A stretch of DNA of 64,000 nucleotides from Ascarosepion bandense (taxonomy: Eukaryota > Mollusca > Cephalopoda > Sepiida > Sepiidae): positions 804,501 to 868,500 of the forward strand of contig JBBBDQ010000399.1 in the NCBI GenBank assembly GCA_037127315.1. Reading direction: 5' to 3'. Under the pieces are notes generated by a model. It had not been told where the DNA came from. It saw only the letters and a list, made by a program, of their open reading frames with translations, and ran no database searches. This document shows, one piece after another, positions 20,862 through 31,930 of the stretch. Made by a program: the position numbers and the translations under genes. How positions within the stretch are numbered: the stretch's first letter is position 1; each line of letters begins with the position of its first letter.

Positions 20862-21279
20862 CTGTGTAAGACAATTATTCTCCCGAGAATTCATCTTGAA
20901 CATTTATAAATCTCTAATTCGTCCGTGCTTCGAATACTGCTTCCGTATCTGTTTGGGTGCAACTGCTGCATATCTCAAAATTATTGATAAAGATTTTAAT
21001 CTGATTCTCATCTGGCATCTCGGTTTGAGTCGGTTTCAAACCGACTCGAGGTTGCTTCACTCTGTTTCTTTTTTTTTTTTTTTTTTTTTTGCTACGAATG
21101 TTCTCATGGCAATTGCTCTAATGAGCTGGTCTCTTTAATGCCTCGACCGTGGTAGTTCTGAGTTACCTAGGAGCAATCGACGGTCCTGTTCTAATAGTTT
21201 TAATTTTTGTAAATTCTCGCAAATGGAGGTCCTTTCCAGATTTCATCCTGCACATCGGTTTTGGAGTGAGCTTGAGACT

Positions 21280-21594
21280 CAGTCAGTCAGTCAGTCAGTT
21301 ATGTGCCATACGTGAGCACGCTTTGGGCGATCATGTCTCGAACGAGACTTGACTGACAGGGCAGATTATCCCACAGTAGGTTGTCATTGCTTCCTGCGGG
21401 ATACTGGTTGCCAGCCAAGGCTATAGAACCTAATCTGTTCTATGATTTAACCCATAACTGAAGGAAGAGACAGCTTAATACCTTCCTCAATTGTATTTTC
21501 GCGTAAATGAAAGCAAGGAATTCAACTGGAATTCGAACTCGGCTTACCGATTTGTCGTTCCAGCCGATATCCACTGCCCAACAACGCACATCCA
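21280..21594 (-). mobile_element. tRNA-derived SINE
   Basis: Minus-strand full-length copy: CAGTCAGT run at the left, GAGCACGCTTTGGGCGATCA, body, head ending CAACGCACATCC. Confidence 0.88.
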
Positions 21595-22035
21595 AAGACC
21601 CAGTAGACTTTCTATTTTAGGAGATTCATTGAAAATGCAACAGTTCATCATATCTAGAAAAAAAATCTCTGCCTGCATGTGATAAGGAAACGTTACTGGT
21701 TTAGTTTCACAGTTACTGAACGTGACAAGAAATACTTACATAAATTAATATCGTAGGCGAGATGAAACGCCAATTTCTGTTGATTTTTTAATCCGTGTCA
21801 TTTGAATATAAATTTGCGAAAGATACGCGGACATAATGGGCTAACGTCTGACTGTTTCCTTTCGCAAAAAATACAAACATTATTTATTACATCAACGAAT
21901 TAAACAGTGTGGAATGATATATCATAGGATATTATTAATCGTCTGTACGATGATTTGCACATGTGCAGGTTTAAAATTTTACCTGAGGAGCTGGCGAGAA
22001 ATGAAACAGAGATTTGTCAGAATTGAAACATGTTA

Positions 22036-22098
<63 letters not shown>

Positions 22099-22254
22099 CG
22101 AATGAATACAGGACGAAGAAAGAAAGAATTTTTACAACGTCCAAAACATTAATTTAAAACAGTGCTCGATATATAATATACAGAGCTGTTAATATTTATT
22201 ATAAATTATATTTTAGAATATGTACATAATTTATATATATATATATATATATAT
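21595..22254. other. Intergenic DNA with (TA)n runs
   Basis: (TA)n at 22038-22096 and 22231-22254. No other feature recognised. The second run abuts the 3' side of the hammerhead motif. Confidence 0.5.
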
Positions 22255-22310
22255 CCACTACAAATCGTACATTCGTTTCGACATTGAAACTTCAGTGTCT
22301 CATCAGGCGG
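22255..22310 (-). ncRNA. Hammerhead ribozyme motif
   Basis: On the minus strand all core elements are in place: stem I strand CCGC, core CTGATGA (22306-22300), stem II GACA/TGTC, core GAAA (22279-22276), stem III CGAAU/AUUUG around a 5-nt loop, then the NUH cleavage triplet GUA (22261-22259), and the closing stem I strand GTGG. Stem I is 4 bp with one G-U pair and a possible bulged extension. This agrees with the hammerhead consensus, including the G-C pair closing stem II next to the core. Such motifs are known in Penelope-like elements and retrozymes. A host element could not be delimited here. Confidence 0.72.
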
Positions 22311-23141
22311 TATAGATAGGAATGGAAAGCCTCATTTCTTATATTTGGTCAGTTGCGTGTGGGATGTTGGTGGGGGTTAGTGATAAGCGAATAAGTCTTG
22401 TGGATTGACCGTTAGAATTTTGAAGAAAGTTGGTATGGGTAGTTAAAATAGTTGATTAATGAGAGTCTTTGATTTCTAGACAGATTTAACATTAGCAGTT
22501 AGAATGTAAGTTTTTATTATCTTGCGACTAGACTATACCCTTTGGATTTCTTAGAAGAGCCGGTAATCATGTAGGTAATATCATACAGATCAGAGTACAA
22601 TTAAATTAAATCATGTAGGTAATATCATTCTGATCAGAGTACAGATTTTAGTCAACAATACAATAATCCTCACTCATACACACAGTAAAAAGAACCTTCA
22701 GATATTGGAAGCCATCTACATTAAATCCAAAAAACTCACATTTAATAAAATCACGTTTAAATCTGGTCATAACACATTACATTGCATCTAAATATATGGT
22801 TCTGTTATCATTTTGAGCTCTCACGCGGTGTGACCTCATAGAACCGCATTGCATATTTACGAACCGCGTTTGCTATTTTTAGTAACTGTTATCGTTGTTT
22901 AGCAAAGTTTTATGTCAACACAAGAAAAAATCGTCGCTGATGGTGGATGTTTTTATGTTAACGTCCTTGTAACCTCTTCGAAGATCGCTCATGTGAGCCG
23001 AAAGCTTCGAAACAATTTGATAAAAAATTATCCAAATGTTGGAGAATTTTTGTCTTTAGCTTCACCTGAAATTAAAGCCAAAATACGATGTTTAGAACGG
23101 CTCATGGTTAAACATAATAGACATTATCTGCTGCCTCGATA

Positions 23142-23142
<1 letters not shown>
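22311..23142. other. Unassigned DNA with a ~48-bp direct duplication and a 95-codon open frame
   Basis: AATCATGTAGGTAATATCAT followed by CTGATCAGAGTACA occurs at about 22565-22599 and again at 22613-22647. An open frame at 22912-23199 begins MSTQEKIVADGGCF and runs into a (TA)n tract. I do not recognise the protein, and it has no defensible start or splice context, so I do not call it a gene. Confidence 0.4.

Positions 23143-23178
<36 letters not shown>
23143..23178. repeat. (TA)n microsatellite
   Basis: About eighteen TA units. Confidence 0.9.
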
Positions 23179-23182
<4 letters not shown>

Positions 23183-23589
23183 GGAATGCTTGTCTCTAAG
23201 TAGCATTCCAAATCCATGCTTTTAAACAGGGAATAACACAGACCATTGTCGCCCTTTGGAAATTATTTATTTGACAGCAACTCAGGTAAGAAAAAATATC
23301 TTCAAAAAATAGAAATTTAGAAATGATTTTCGATCTGGTATAATTCTAATTATTTATATTTTATTTAATATTTATTTATCGATGGTTTTTGGAATACAAT
23401 TTCTCAATCCGGTTAAATAAATATGTTTCTAATGTAACCGAACGCCCTAAAAAGGCGGTTTTCCTAAGCTCCTTATCTACAAATTCATAACATGAGAAGT
23501 GAAATTCTGCACCTCCGATGTGTTCTACACCATATCGATAAACGAAAACTAGCGATTCTTTAAGAAAATGAATATTTGATTAAAAAGCC
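23179..23589. other. Unassigned intergenic DNA
   Basis: AT-rich with no assignable repeat or gene. Confidence 0.4.
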
Positions 23590-24324
23590 TCGCAACTCGG
23601 CTTCTGTTAATTTCTCGCAGTTTTTCTACAAATATTTTCATGGCAACTGCTCTGACGAGCTTATTTCTATGGTTCCCTTATTAAGTGAATTTAAGCGTGG
23701 TTCTAAATTGGCATCTTGGTCATATTCGTTTACTCTTGAAAATCGCTATATACAACCATTACCAACGGCTTCTTTTTCACAAACGAAAAACACTACTATT
23801 CGTCCGTGCGCTGAATACTATTGCCATACTTGGTCGGGGTCTCCTGCTATTCATCCCGAGATTCTCAACAAAATCTAAAGAAGTATCTGCAACGTAATCA
23901 ATTCTGATTTAGAATCTCGACTTCAGTCACTTTATCACCGCCGATATGTGGCTTCCCTCTGTCTTGTCTACATGTATTTTAATGGCAACTGCCGTGACGA
24001 AATTTTTACCCGGATGCTCCGACCAGGTGAATTTAAGTGTGCTACCAGATTGGCATCTACCCTTTTATTGTTAAATTGCTTAAATATAACCGCAACTTCT
24101 ACTCCAAAGTATTTTTCTCGAAATTTCCAATCGTGGAACTCTCTTCCGTTAACTTGCTTCCCTGATAAAAAAAAAAATCAAAATGCAATTTCAATCGTTT
24201 TATCCTCTTGAATCTCGCTCATATGTTATCCTTTATTCTCACTTTCCCTCCCTGTAATCCCCAGTATACTAGCGGTATTACCGCTTTGCTTTGTGTAAAA
24301 TGAATGAAAAGTAAAAAAAAAAAA
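23590..24324 (+). pseudogene. Divergent CR1-group LINE, rearranged 3' copy
   Basis: 23590-23792 encodes the late block FYKYFHGNCSDELISMVPLL. 23793-24324 then restarts upstream with TIRPCAEYYCHTWSGSPA, SICNVINSDLESRLQSLYHR, FNGNCRDEIF and SWNSLPLTCFP, ending in a tail with a GCGGTATTACCGC hairpin and poly-A. So the late block appears twice and the copy is a partial duplication. It is the same subfamily as 19575-21275. Confidence 0.75.
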
Positions 24325-24349
24325 TCTTTATCGATATACCTCGTCTTTT

Positions 24350-24955
24350 TTTCTGAATCTTCTTCTATGTGTCCTGTATTTTTAGGACGTAGGCGATCAT
24401 GGATTTCCATGTCTCTCTATCCCTGGTGGCTCTTAGCACGCTTTCTCCTGTTAAACAACCCCCATTCAATCATCCACCTTCAAATATTTTCTCAGGCCCT
24501 TCAAATATTTTATCCGATGATTTCCTCTGTCTCTTTTTTTCCCTATATCTGGCCTGTTAGTATCAGGTTCTTGAAGCCCTCTTTCTCATTGCATGTCCCA
24601 GGAACTTCCGCTGTCTCTTCCTGATGCTAGATATTAATTTCCTTTTCGTTTCCTTCCTTTCAAAAACTTCATCATTGCTCACATGCTTGATCCATGATAT
24701 CCGCAGCATCCTTCTGTAGAAACACCTTTTAATTGCTTCAAGTTTTTCCTTCATCTTTGATGATATTATCCAGCATGCATTGCCATATTGAAAAACTGAC
24801 ATCACATTGCAATCCAGAACTCTTGTTTTTGTTTCCAGTGAAATTTTCTTGTCTCTTAATACTCTGCTGAGCTTCTGGAACGTGTCTTTTGTCATGTCAA
24901 TTCGCCTTCGGATCTCTCTGTCGCACTTTCTGAATCTACCAACTCGAAATGCTTT
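24350..24955 (-). pseudogene. RTE-like LINE, ORF2 C-terminal copy
   Basis: Minus strand reads TKDTFQKLSRVLRDKKISLE, TKTRVLDCNVMSVFQYGNAC, SSKMKEKLEAIKRCFYRRML, VSNDEVFERKETKRKLI and IRKRQRKFLGHAMRK, then broken frames to the RLRPKNTG end near 24370. It covers the RT thumb to the C-terminus. Confidence 0.8.
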
Positions 24956-24994
24956 CTGTTCAAATTAAATTCAAATGACTCCTCATTAAGAAAC

Positions 24995-25233
24995 CAGTCA
25001 GTCAGTGTCATACGTGATACACGCTTAGGCGATCATATCTCTTTCGACCCATGAATGAGTATGTAAAATGCTTTTTCCGCAGTAGGTTGCCATTTCTTTC
25101 TGTGGTAGATTGGCTGCGAACCAATTCTAAAGAACCTAATTTTTTCTGCTATTCAAACTCATAGCCGGAGGGAGAAGAGATGAATTCATACCTTATCTAA
25201 GGGTTTTGGTGCGCAAGAAATACCTGGTTAAAA
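24995..25233 (-). mobile_element. tRNA-derived SINE, head lost
   Basis: The 3' end CAGTCAGTCAGTGTCATACG, AGTAGGTTGCC and the body are present, but similarity stops near 25233 before the tRNA-like head. Confidence 0.7.
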
Positions 25234-25504
25234 AGCGACCAAATATGCTTAGCATATTGACTGTTGAAGCTTAGATAGGAAATACATCTTCAAACCCCAA
25301 CTGAGACAATAAAAAACACTAATCAGTTGAGTTACAGTATCATAAAAAGTGATAACATTATTTCAACGCTAAAAGGATCTAAACAAGCTGTTTGCATTTC
25401 CAGATGAAAATATGTTAAAAATGCCAAGATAAAACGTAGTCGGCACGTTTAATTTTAGTGGGTATCAAAGAAGAAACTGTGTATTATATCGTGATTGGTA
25501 AACT

Positions 25505-25517
25505 TATATATTAATAA

Positions 25518-25570
<53 letters not shown>

Positions 25571-25842
25571 TTTGCCAATCATAAATATATATCTATATAT
25601 CTATATATTTTTATTAATATATAAGTTTACCATATATATATATATATTAATATATAAGGTTACCAATCATAAATATATATCTATATATCTTTATTAATAT
25701 ATAAGTTTGCCAATTATATATATATCTGTGTATATATATATATATTAATATATAAGTTTACCAATCATAAATATATATATCTATATATCTTTATTAATAT
25801 ATAAGTTTACCAATTATATATATATATACATATATATATATT

Positions 25843-25870
<28 letters not shown>
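25505..25870. repeat. TA-rich minisatellite (~90-bp units)
   Basis: A phrase containing AAGTTTACCAATCATAAATA, TCTATATATCT and TTATTAATATAT recurs four to five times between (TA)n runs, ending in (GA)n. Units differ mainly in TA length. Confidence 0.75.
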
Positions 25871-25877
<7 letters not shown>

Positions 25878-26035
25878 TGAGAGGGAGAAATAAACATAAA
25901 CTTAACTGAGCAGAGGTACACCGAGCTTGGAAGTTTCGTGAAAGCTTTATTGTGATGTCTTCATACATCAGTGCTTTTCTTTCTTTGAGAATCAAAATCC
26001 CCAAGAAATGAAGACATCAAAATAATAATTTCACG

Positions 26036-27450
26036 AGGCATTTCAGCATCTCACAGCCCACAGGCTCCTCTCGAACCAGCAGTGTGGTTTCCCTTCACCA
26101 CGTCTACTGCTGATATGCTAAAGACCATCACTGAGTACATATACCAGGCTCTCGACAAGAATGGCGAAGCTCGAACCGTTGCCTTGGATATTTCCAAAGC
26201 GTTCGACAGAATCTGGCATGCTGGCCTTTTACGCAAACTGCAGAGCTATGGTATAACTGGACATTTGTTTGACCTAATCCAGTCATTCCTCTCTAATCCT
26301 ACATTGAAGGTAGTATTAAACGGTCATGCCTCCCAAAACTACCATACGAACGCGAATGTCCCTCAAGGCTCTATCCTAGGTTCTACGCTCTTTCTGATCT
26401 ACATTAACGATCGCTCCGATGCTATAAGATCCCAAGTATGCATGTACGCCGATAACACAACAGTTTACTCTCGCCTCGATCAAAAATCCGGTGTGGGCGA
26501 TAAAGCGAACCTCGCTGCCGACCTTGAGAAGGACCTCTAATCCGTGGTAGACCAGGGTAAGAAATGGCTCGTAAATTTTAATGAATCCAAAACGAAGCTG
26601 CTATCAATTAACTATCATAGACAATCGCTCCTACCTCCCATTAACATGGAACAGGCCTGCCTTCCTGAGAGCAAAACAGTACGCCTACTTGGCCTCACAC
26701 TCTCAGCGGACCTCAAGTGGAATGACAATATCGAGTCCATTGCTAAATCCGCTGCTATGAAAGTCGGTTCTCTGTGCAGGGCCCGAAAGTTTTTCCCGCC
26801 TGGTTCCATACTGCACATCTATAAATCTACCAACCGCCTGTGTATTGAATACTGCTGCCACATCTGGTCGAGTGGCCCTGCTATTCTCCTCGGGGTTCTT
26901 GAAATATAAAACAGAGAATCTGTAATGTGATCGATGTCGACTTGGCATCCCGGTTGCAGTCACTCTCTCACCGGCGTGATGTGGCTTCCCTGTTCTTTTC
27001 TATAAATACTTTCACGGCTTCTGCTCTTATGGACTTAGGTATGCCCCCTAGGTATGAATTTGCAAGAGATATTAAATTAGCAACTAGATCCCACCCTTTT
27101 ACAGTGAAACAGATAAAATGCAACCGCAATTTCTACTCTAACAGTTTCTTTTCTGGCACTTCCCGCCTGTGGAATTTCCGTCCATATACTTGCTTCCCCG
27201 ACAGCCACAATCTCCAGGAATTTAAATGTAAGGCCAATAGACATCTATCACACTAACTCGCATCCATTCCTTCAAACACTCTACCCATCTACCCAACCCC
27301 CATCCTCGGTATCATCATCCGTCTACCACCCTCCTTCCGACATTTCCTTATGACTAACAACTCTTTCCCATCATTTTCCTCTTCGTAACACCCTGCGCAA
27401 TAGTGGCAGTGGAATGCCTTGCTTAGAAAGAAATGATTAAAAAAATAAAA
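26036..27450 (+). mobile_element. Jockey/CR1-like LINE, 5'-truncated copy with most of the RT
   Basis: Runs from the RT fingers (FQHLTAHRLL) to the tail with a GGCA...TGCC hairpin and poly-A. The protein pieces are described in the next entry. The 5' two thirds, including the endonuclease, is missing. It is the second most complete copy after the 53-56 kb one and is in the opposite orientation. Confidence 0.88.
26082..27256 (+). pseudogene. LINE reverse transcriptase, inactivated
   Basis: Three frames follow one another: 26082-26540 (ALDISKAFDRIWHAGLL, VPQGSILGSTLFLIYIND, MYADNTTVYSRL), 26544-26909 (KKWLVNFNESKTKLLSIN, LGLTLSADLKWNDNIESIAK, RARKFFPPGSILHIYKST) and 26927-27256 (the C-terminus). 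The catalytic YADD is YADN here, which should abolish activity. A stop at 26538-26540 and a shift near 26910 add to the damage. Confidence 0.88.
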
Positions 27451-27559
27451 TTGAGATAATGCCTTCGAGAGGCGACATAAATGAGTTTCGTGAGAAATTT
27501 CTCCACATTAATACCATAAATACTCTATCTTGACATCAAGCACTCTATGATAAAATCCT

Positions 27560-27700
27560 TTCCTTTCAGTATGTTCTGTGATTGTTAAATCTTTCAAGCC
27601 CTCTTTTCTTAATATCTAACATGATATCTCTTCCAGATGTTAATTATATGCCTCTTCCTTAGTTCCATTTTCTCTAAGCCTTAATTTCTGCTCATATTTT
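27560..27700 (-). pseudogene. Degenerate RTE-like fragment
   Basis: The stretch CTTTCAAGCCCTCTTTTCTT and the following ATCTCTTCCAGATGTTA mirror the minus-strand RTE pieces at 6.7, 24.6 and 33.9 kb. It is very diverged. Confidence 0.35.
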
Positions 27701-27704
27701 TTTT

Positions 27705-28690
27705 AATCGTATCACCCCGAGCAAGGCGGTAACGCCACTGATGTGCAGGGGGTTACGTAATGGTGAAAAGATCGGAAAAGAGAAAGCCGAAAACCACATA
27801 GACATGGGTGAAGTGTGAACCGGGCGATAGATAGATCGATCTACTCCAATTGAAAAAAAATAAACAAAAAACAAAGTGAGAAGATTGGAAAAGAGAAAGC
27901 CGGAAACCACATCCTAAACAGGGAACAAGGGATGAGCTTCTTAACCTGTTCAATAAAAATGGGTGGAGTGTGAACCGGACGATAGATAGATCTATTTACT
28001 CTAATTGAAAAAAAAAACAAAGGAAGAAGATTGGAAAAGAGAAAGCCGGAAACTACATCCTAAACAGGGAACAAGGGATGAGCTTCTTAACCTGTTCAAT
28101 AAAAATGGGTGGAGTGTGAACCGGACGATAGATAGATCTATTTACTCTAATTGAAAAAAAAAAACAAAGGAAGAAGATTGGAAAAGAGAAAGCCGGAAAC
28201 TACATCCTAAACAGGGAACAAGGGATGAGCTTCTTAACCTGTTCAATAAAAATGGGTGGAGTGTGAACCGGACGATAGATAGATCTATTTACTCCAATTG
28301 AAAAAAAAAACAAAGGAAGAAGATTGGAAAAGAGAAAGCCGGAAACCACATCCTAAACAGGGAACAAGGGATGAGCTTCTTAACCTGTTCAATAAAAATG
28401 GGTGGAGTGTGAACCGGACGATAGATAGATCTATTTACTCCAATTGAAAAAAAAAAAACAAAGGAAGAAGATTGGAAAAGAGAAAGCCGGAAACCACATC
28501 CTAAACAGGGAACAAGGGATGAGCTTCTTAACCTCTTCAATAAAAATGGGTGGAGTGTGAACCGGACGATAGATAGATCTATTTACTCCAATTGAAAAAA
28601 AAAACAAAGGAAGAAGATTAGAAAAGAGAAAGCCGGAAACCACATCCTAAACAGGGAACAAGGGATGAGCCTCTTAACCTGTTCAATAGA
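27705..28690 (-). repeat. Satellite array 1: ~147-bp units grown from a LINE 3' end
   Basis: The left end is the LINE tail (ATCACCCCGAGCAAGGCGG and GGGGGTTACGTAA, minus orientation). It continues directly into about six tandem units carrying GAGAAAGCCGGAAACCACAT, GAACAAGGGATGAGC and GATAGATAGATC. AAGATTGG recurs at 27881, 28027, 28174, 28320 and 28468, a period of 146-148 bp, with a diverged form at 28614. Spacing varies only in the poly-A run. At 63436-63570 the same unit stands once next to a LINE tail, which supports the LINE origin. Open frames across the array are artefacts of the tandem repeat. Confidence 0.85.
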
Positions 28691-28967
28691 CTGTAGAGCA
28701 AACGTCCTAAAGAGACACGTGATACAGAATAATAATTCTGTAACTTGGCTTGACCGAGGGCAATTATTATCTACATGATGAATACAGTGTAAACTGTCGT
28801 ATGCGACTACCCCTACTGCCATCAAAACCTGGTCGCATACGGTAGATGGTCGCTCATTAAATGCTCATAGTCATGATCTGTTTACGCCAAGAACGTATAT
28901 TCCACTGATCAGAATGTACATATTAGAATTTTACCATGTAATCTGCTAATAAATATATAAGAACATA

Positions 28968-30550
28968 AGACGGCGTAACTTTAAAGAAATTTATTCAGCA
29001 TAATTCATTTTAAAATTTTAAAAACGTATTTACAACGGTCAATAAGAAGAGAAAGCCGGAAACCACATCCTAAACAGAGAACAAGGGATGAGCCTCTTAA
29101 CCTGTTCAATAGATGTGGGTGGAGTGTGAACCGGGCGATAGATAGATCTATCTACTCCAATTGAGAAAAAACAAAAAAACAACAAAAAAAAAACTTAAAG
29201 AAATTTATTCAGCATAATTCATTTTAAAATTTTAAAAACGTATTTACAACGGTCAATAAGAAGAGAAAGCCGGAAATCACATCCTAAACAGAGAACAAGG
29301 GATGAGCCTCTTAACCTGTTCAATAGATGTGGGTGGAGTGTGAACCGGGCGATAGATAGATCTATCTACTCCAATTGAGAAAAAACAAAAAAACAACAAA
29401 AAAAAAAACTTAAAGAAATTTATTCAGCATAATTCATTTTAAAATTTTAAAAACGTATTTACAACGGTCAATAAGAAGAGAAAGCCGGAAACCACATCCT
29501 AAACAGAGAACAAGGGATGAGCCTCTTAACCTGTTCAATAGATGTGGGTGGAGTGTGAACCGGGCGATAGATAGATCTATCTACTCCAATTGAGAAAAAA
29601 CAAAAAAACAACAAAAAAAAAAACTTAAAGAAATTTATTCAGCATAATTCATTTTAAAATTTTAAAAACGTATTTACAACGGTCAATAAGAAGAAGAAAG
29701 CCGGAAACCACATCCTAAACAGAGAACAAGGGATGAGCCTCTTAACCTGTTCAATAGATGTGGGTGGAGTGTGAACCGGGCGATAGATAGATCTATCTAC
29801 TCCAATTGAGAAAAAACAAAAAAACAACAAAAAAAAAAAACTTAAAGAAATTTATTCAGCATAATTCATTTTAAAATTTTAAAAACGTATTTACAACGGT
29901 CAATAAGAAGAGAAAGCCGGAAACCACATCCTAAACAGAGAACAAGGGATGAGCCTCTTAACCTGTTCAATAGATGTGGGTGGAGTGTGAACCGGGCGAT
30001 AGATAGATAGATCTATCTACTCCAATTGAGAAAAAACAAAAAAACAACAAAAAAAAAACTTAAAGAAATTTATTCAGCATAATTCATTTTAAAATTTTAA
30101 AAACGTATTTACAACGGTCAATAAGAAGAGAAAGCCGGAAACCACATCCTAAACAGAGAACAAGGGATCAGCCTCTTAACCTGTTCAATAGATGTGGGTG
30201 GAGTGTGAACCTGGCGATAGATAGATCTATCTACTCCAATTGAAAAAAAAACAAAAAAAAAAAAAAAACTTAAAGAAATTTATTCAGCATAATTCATTTT
30301 AAAATTTTAAAAACGTATTTACAACGGTCAATAAGAAGAGAAAGCCGGAAACCACATCCTAAACAGAGAACAAGGGATGAGCCTCTTAACCTGTTCAATA
30401 GACGTGGGTGGAGTGTGAACCGGGCGATAGATAGATCTATCTACTCCAATTGAAAAAAAAAACAAAAAAAAAAAAATACTTAAAGAAATTTATTCAGCAT
30501 AATTCATTTTAAAATTTTAAAAACGTATTTACAACGGTCAATAAGAAGCT
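28968..30550. repeat. Satellite array 2: seven ~214-bp composite units
   Basis: The marker CAACGGTCAATAAGAAG recurs with GGTC at 29037, 29251, 29466, 29681, 29898, 30116, 30326 and 30536, a period of 210-218 bp. Each unit is the 147-bp LINE-derived unit of array 1 plus ~67 bp (TTTATTCAGCATAATTCATT and neighbours). The array starts and ends with the 67-bp part, as if the LINE-derived piece had inserted into the TIR element and the whole then amplified. Length changes sit in the A-rich run. Confidence 0.88.
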
Positions 30551-30821
30551 AAAATATTTATTCACAAAAATATTTATTAAGTGGACTTTTAAAAAAGTCA
30601 GTTATTTCATTCCTTTTCGTGCCTGTACCGGCACTAGCCATTTCTTATACAAATATGTAGGTTGGAAAAATTCGCGACATATAAGGCTTCAGTTGTTTTT
30701 GTTTTTTTCTTAGAAGGGAGTGATAGCAAAAGAGAATCTGCGATAATACATGGAAAAAAGTAAACAAAACTGACAGCGATCGTGAGTGAGGGTAGAGAAA
30801 CAGACAGATAGATATAGATAT

Positions 30822-30875
30822 CAGTCAGTCAGTGCCATACGTGATACACACATTTTGGCGATCATGTCTCGAAAT
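30822..30875 (-). mobile_element. tRNA SINE 3' end only
   Basis: CAGTCAGTCAGTGCCATACG and GGCGATCATGTCTCGAAA are present, and then similarity stops. It lies inside the TIR element. Confidence 0.6.
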
Positions 30876-31392
30876 AGATAGATATACCCAGATAGAAATA
30901 TAGTAGATAGATACACAAAAAATAAAGGAACGAAAGAGATAGACATTTGAGAAAGGAACAGAGTTTTGATTTTCCTATCCCTGAATTTATCCACGTCAGT
31001 GCAGAGACTGCTATAAATCCCTTGAATATGTCAAATGTAATACGTGTTGTACAAAACAGACTATGTTTTACCGTGAGGTGAACTCAAGCAATGTACATTT
31101 CAACAAGAAATATCAGTTTAATATATCACTAAAATAAAAAAATAAAACAATGAGTAAGTGTTCCTGACTTACATCAAAGCAAAATGAAATAGATTACTCT
31201 TTTAGTTTCTCCTAATTTAGAACTTCGCCGTGCATGAATTTTTTTAAGCGGTCTTTTGATCAGTGATTTTCACTCGTTGATATTACTCGCTGGTCACTCA
31301 CTGAGGGTCAATTAACATTAGCGAATCATCCGTGCATAGAAAACAAAAGCTGATCGCTGAGGAAAGAGGGTCGCATACGGCAGGTTTCACTG

Positions 31393-31808
31393 TATACACA
31401 TCAATCAGTAAGTACACCGCGTTGTTAATGGGAATGGTAACGCTAAAATAAACCAGTTCTATGCAGGAAATGTTCAGCATTCAGAGCCTGAAGAGTTGAT
31501 GCTACTATCTTTTAAAATTTAAAGTTTTTTTTATGTTTTTAAGGAAATTAGTCTAAAAGATTTTCTAAAACGATCTCGTTACTCGTTCTCATATTGATGG
31601 GAAATTATTTTCAAACATTTGGTTTATGGTAATGGGGAAAATCTGCCGTCAGAAATGATGTTGTCTTTGTTATTTTTTAAAGCTTTTATTTGTGATTTTT
31701 AATCGCTAATCTTTATGGTCTGATGACATATGTAGTTAATGAGTTTCAAGAAAACATTATTAACCATTGATCGAAGAAAACATTATTAACCAGTATAACC
31801 AAAAACAT
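31393..31808. other. Unassigned DNA with a short direct duplication
   Basis: GAAAACATTATTAACCA is repeated at about 31753 and 31778. Nothing else recognised. Confidence 0.4.
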
Positions 31809-31930
31809 ATTTACATTATTCGGACTAGTGTCCTTATCTTTGTTGCAATTTGTACGACATTTCAGCCGTTGTACGCTCCGGCCTTCTTCAGGTGCTAGGA
31901 ATTCCGAATCAAACCCTTATAGACAAAAAC
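31809..31930 (-). mobile_element. Ribozyme-like retroelement tail
   Basis: The minus strand reads CCTAGCACCTGAAGAAGGCC, a stem closing with GGC, GAAATGTCGTAC, and then GGACACTAGTCC near the end. The same tail ends the two SINEs at 58.2 and 58.6 kb. Here no tRNA-like head follows, so this may be the tail of the partner retroelement. It resembles a hammerhead core but has one extra base in the CTGANGA segment. Confidence 0.55.

Larger units (their letters stand above)
19575..21275 (+). pseudogene. Divergent CR1-group LINE split by two SINEs
   Basis: Three pieces read in order as one RT. 19575-20004 gives RINHLRSQHLISDGQYGFWF, KGDGVSGQIFDV, VALNGHAF and TDYTNIYSCLSG. 20334-20568 gives NPKKTAF-like, NPHKEP and VEHLF. 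20862-21275 gives ILNIYKSLIRPCFEYCF, ATAAYLKIIDKDFNLI and GNCSNELVSLMPRP. The subfamily matches the 23.6 kb copy. The palm shows TDYT in place of (A)DDT, so it is catalytically dead. A poly-T run at 21069-21091 sits within the coding region. Confidence 0.7.
28785..31392. mobile_element. TA-flanked terminal-inverted-repeat element (2.6 kb), pogo/Tigger-like ends
   Basis: The left end CAGTGTAAACTGTCGTATGC and the inverted right end CAGTGAAACCTGCCGTATGC match at 20 of 23 positions, and TA flanks each side (28783-28784, 31393-31394). CAGTG ends with TA duplication suit Tc1/mariner/pogo-type elements. No transposase frame is present. The interior is mostly the 214-bp satellite, so this is a non-autonomous element. 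The superfamily is inferred from ends alone. Confidence 0.6.

Noticed and set aside
22912..23199. 95-codon open frame MSTQEKIVADGGCF...
   Set aside because: No recognised domain, and it runs into a (TA)n tract that supplies its C-terminus.
28289..28825. Overlapping minus-strand frames with PCSLFRMWFPAFSFPIFF
   Set aside because: They are generated by the 147-bp satellite and repeat with its period. No start, promoter or family similarity.
28968..30550. CRISPR-like array
   Set aside because: Units are ~214 bp, contiguous and without unique spacers. The sequence context is eukaryotic. It is a satellite.
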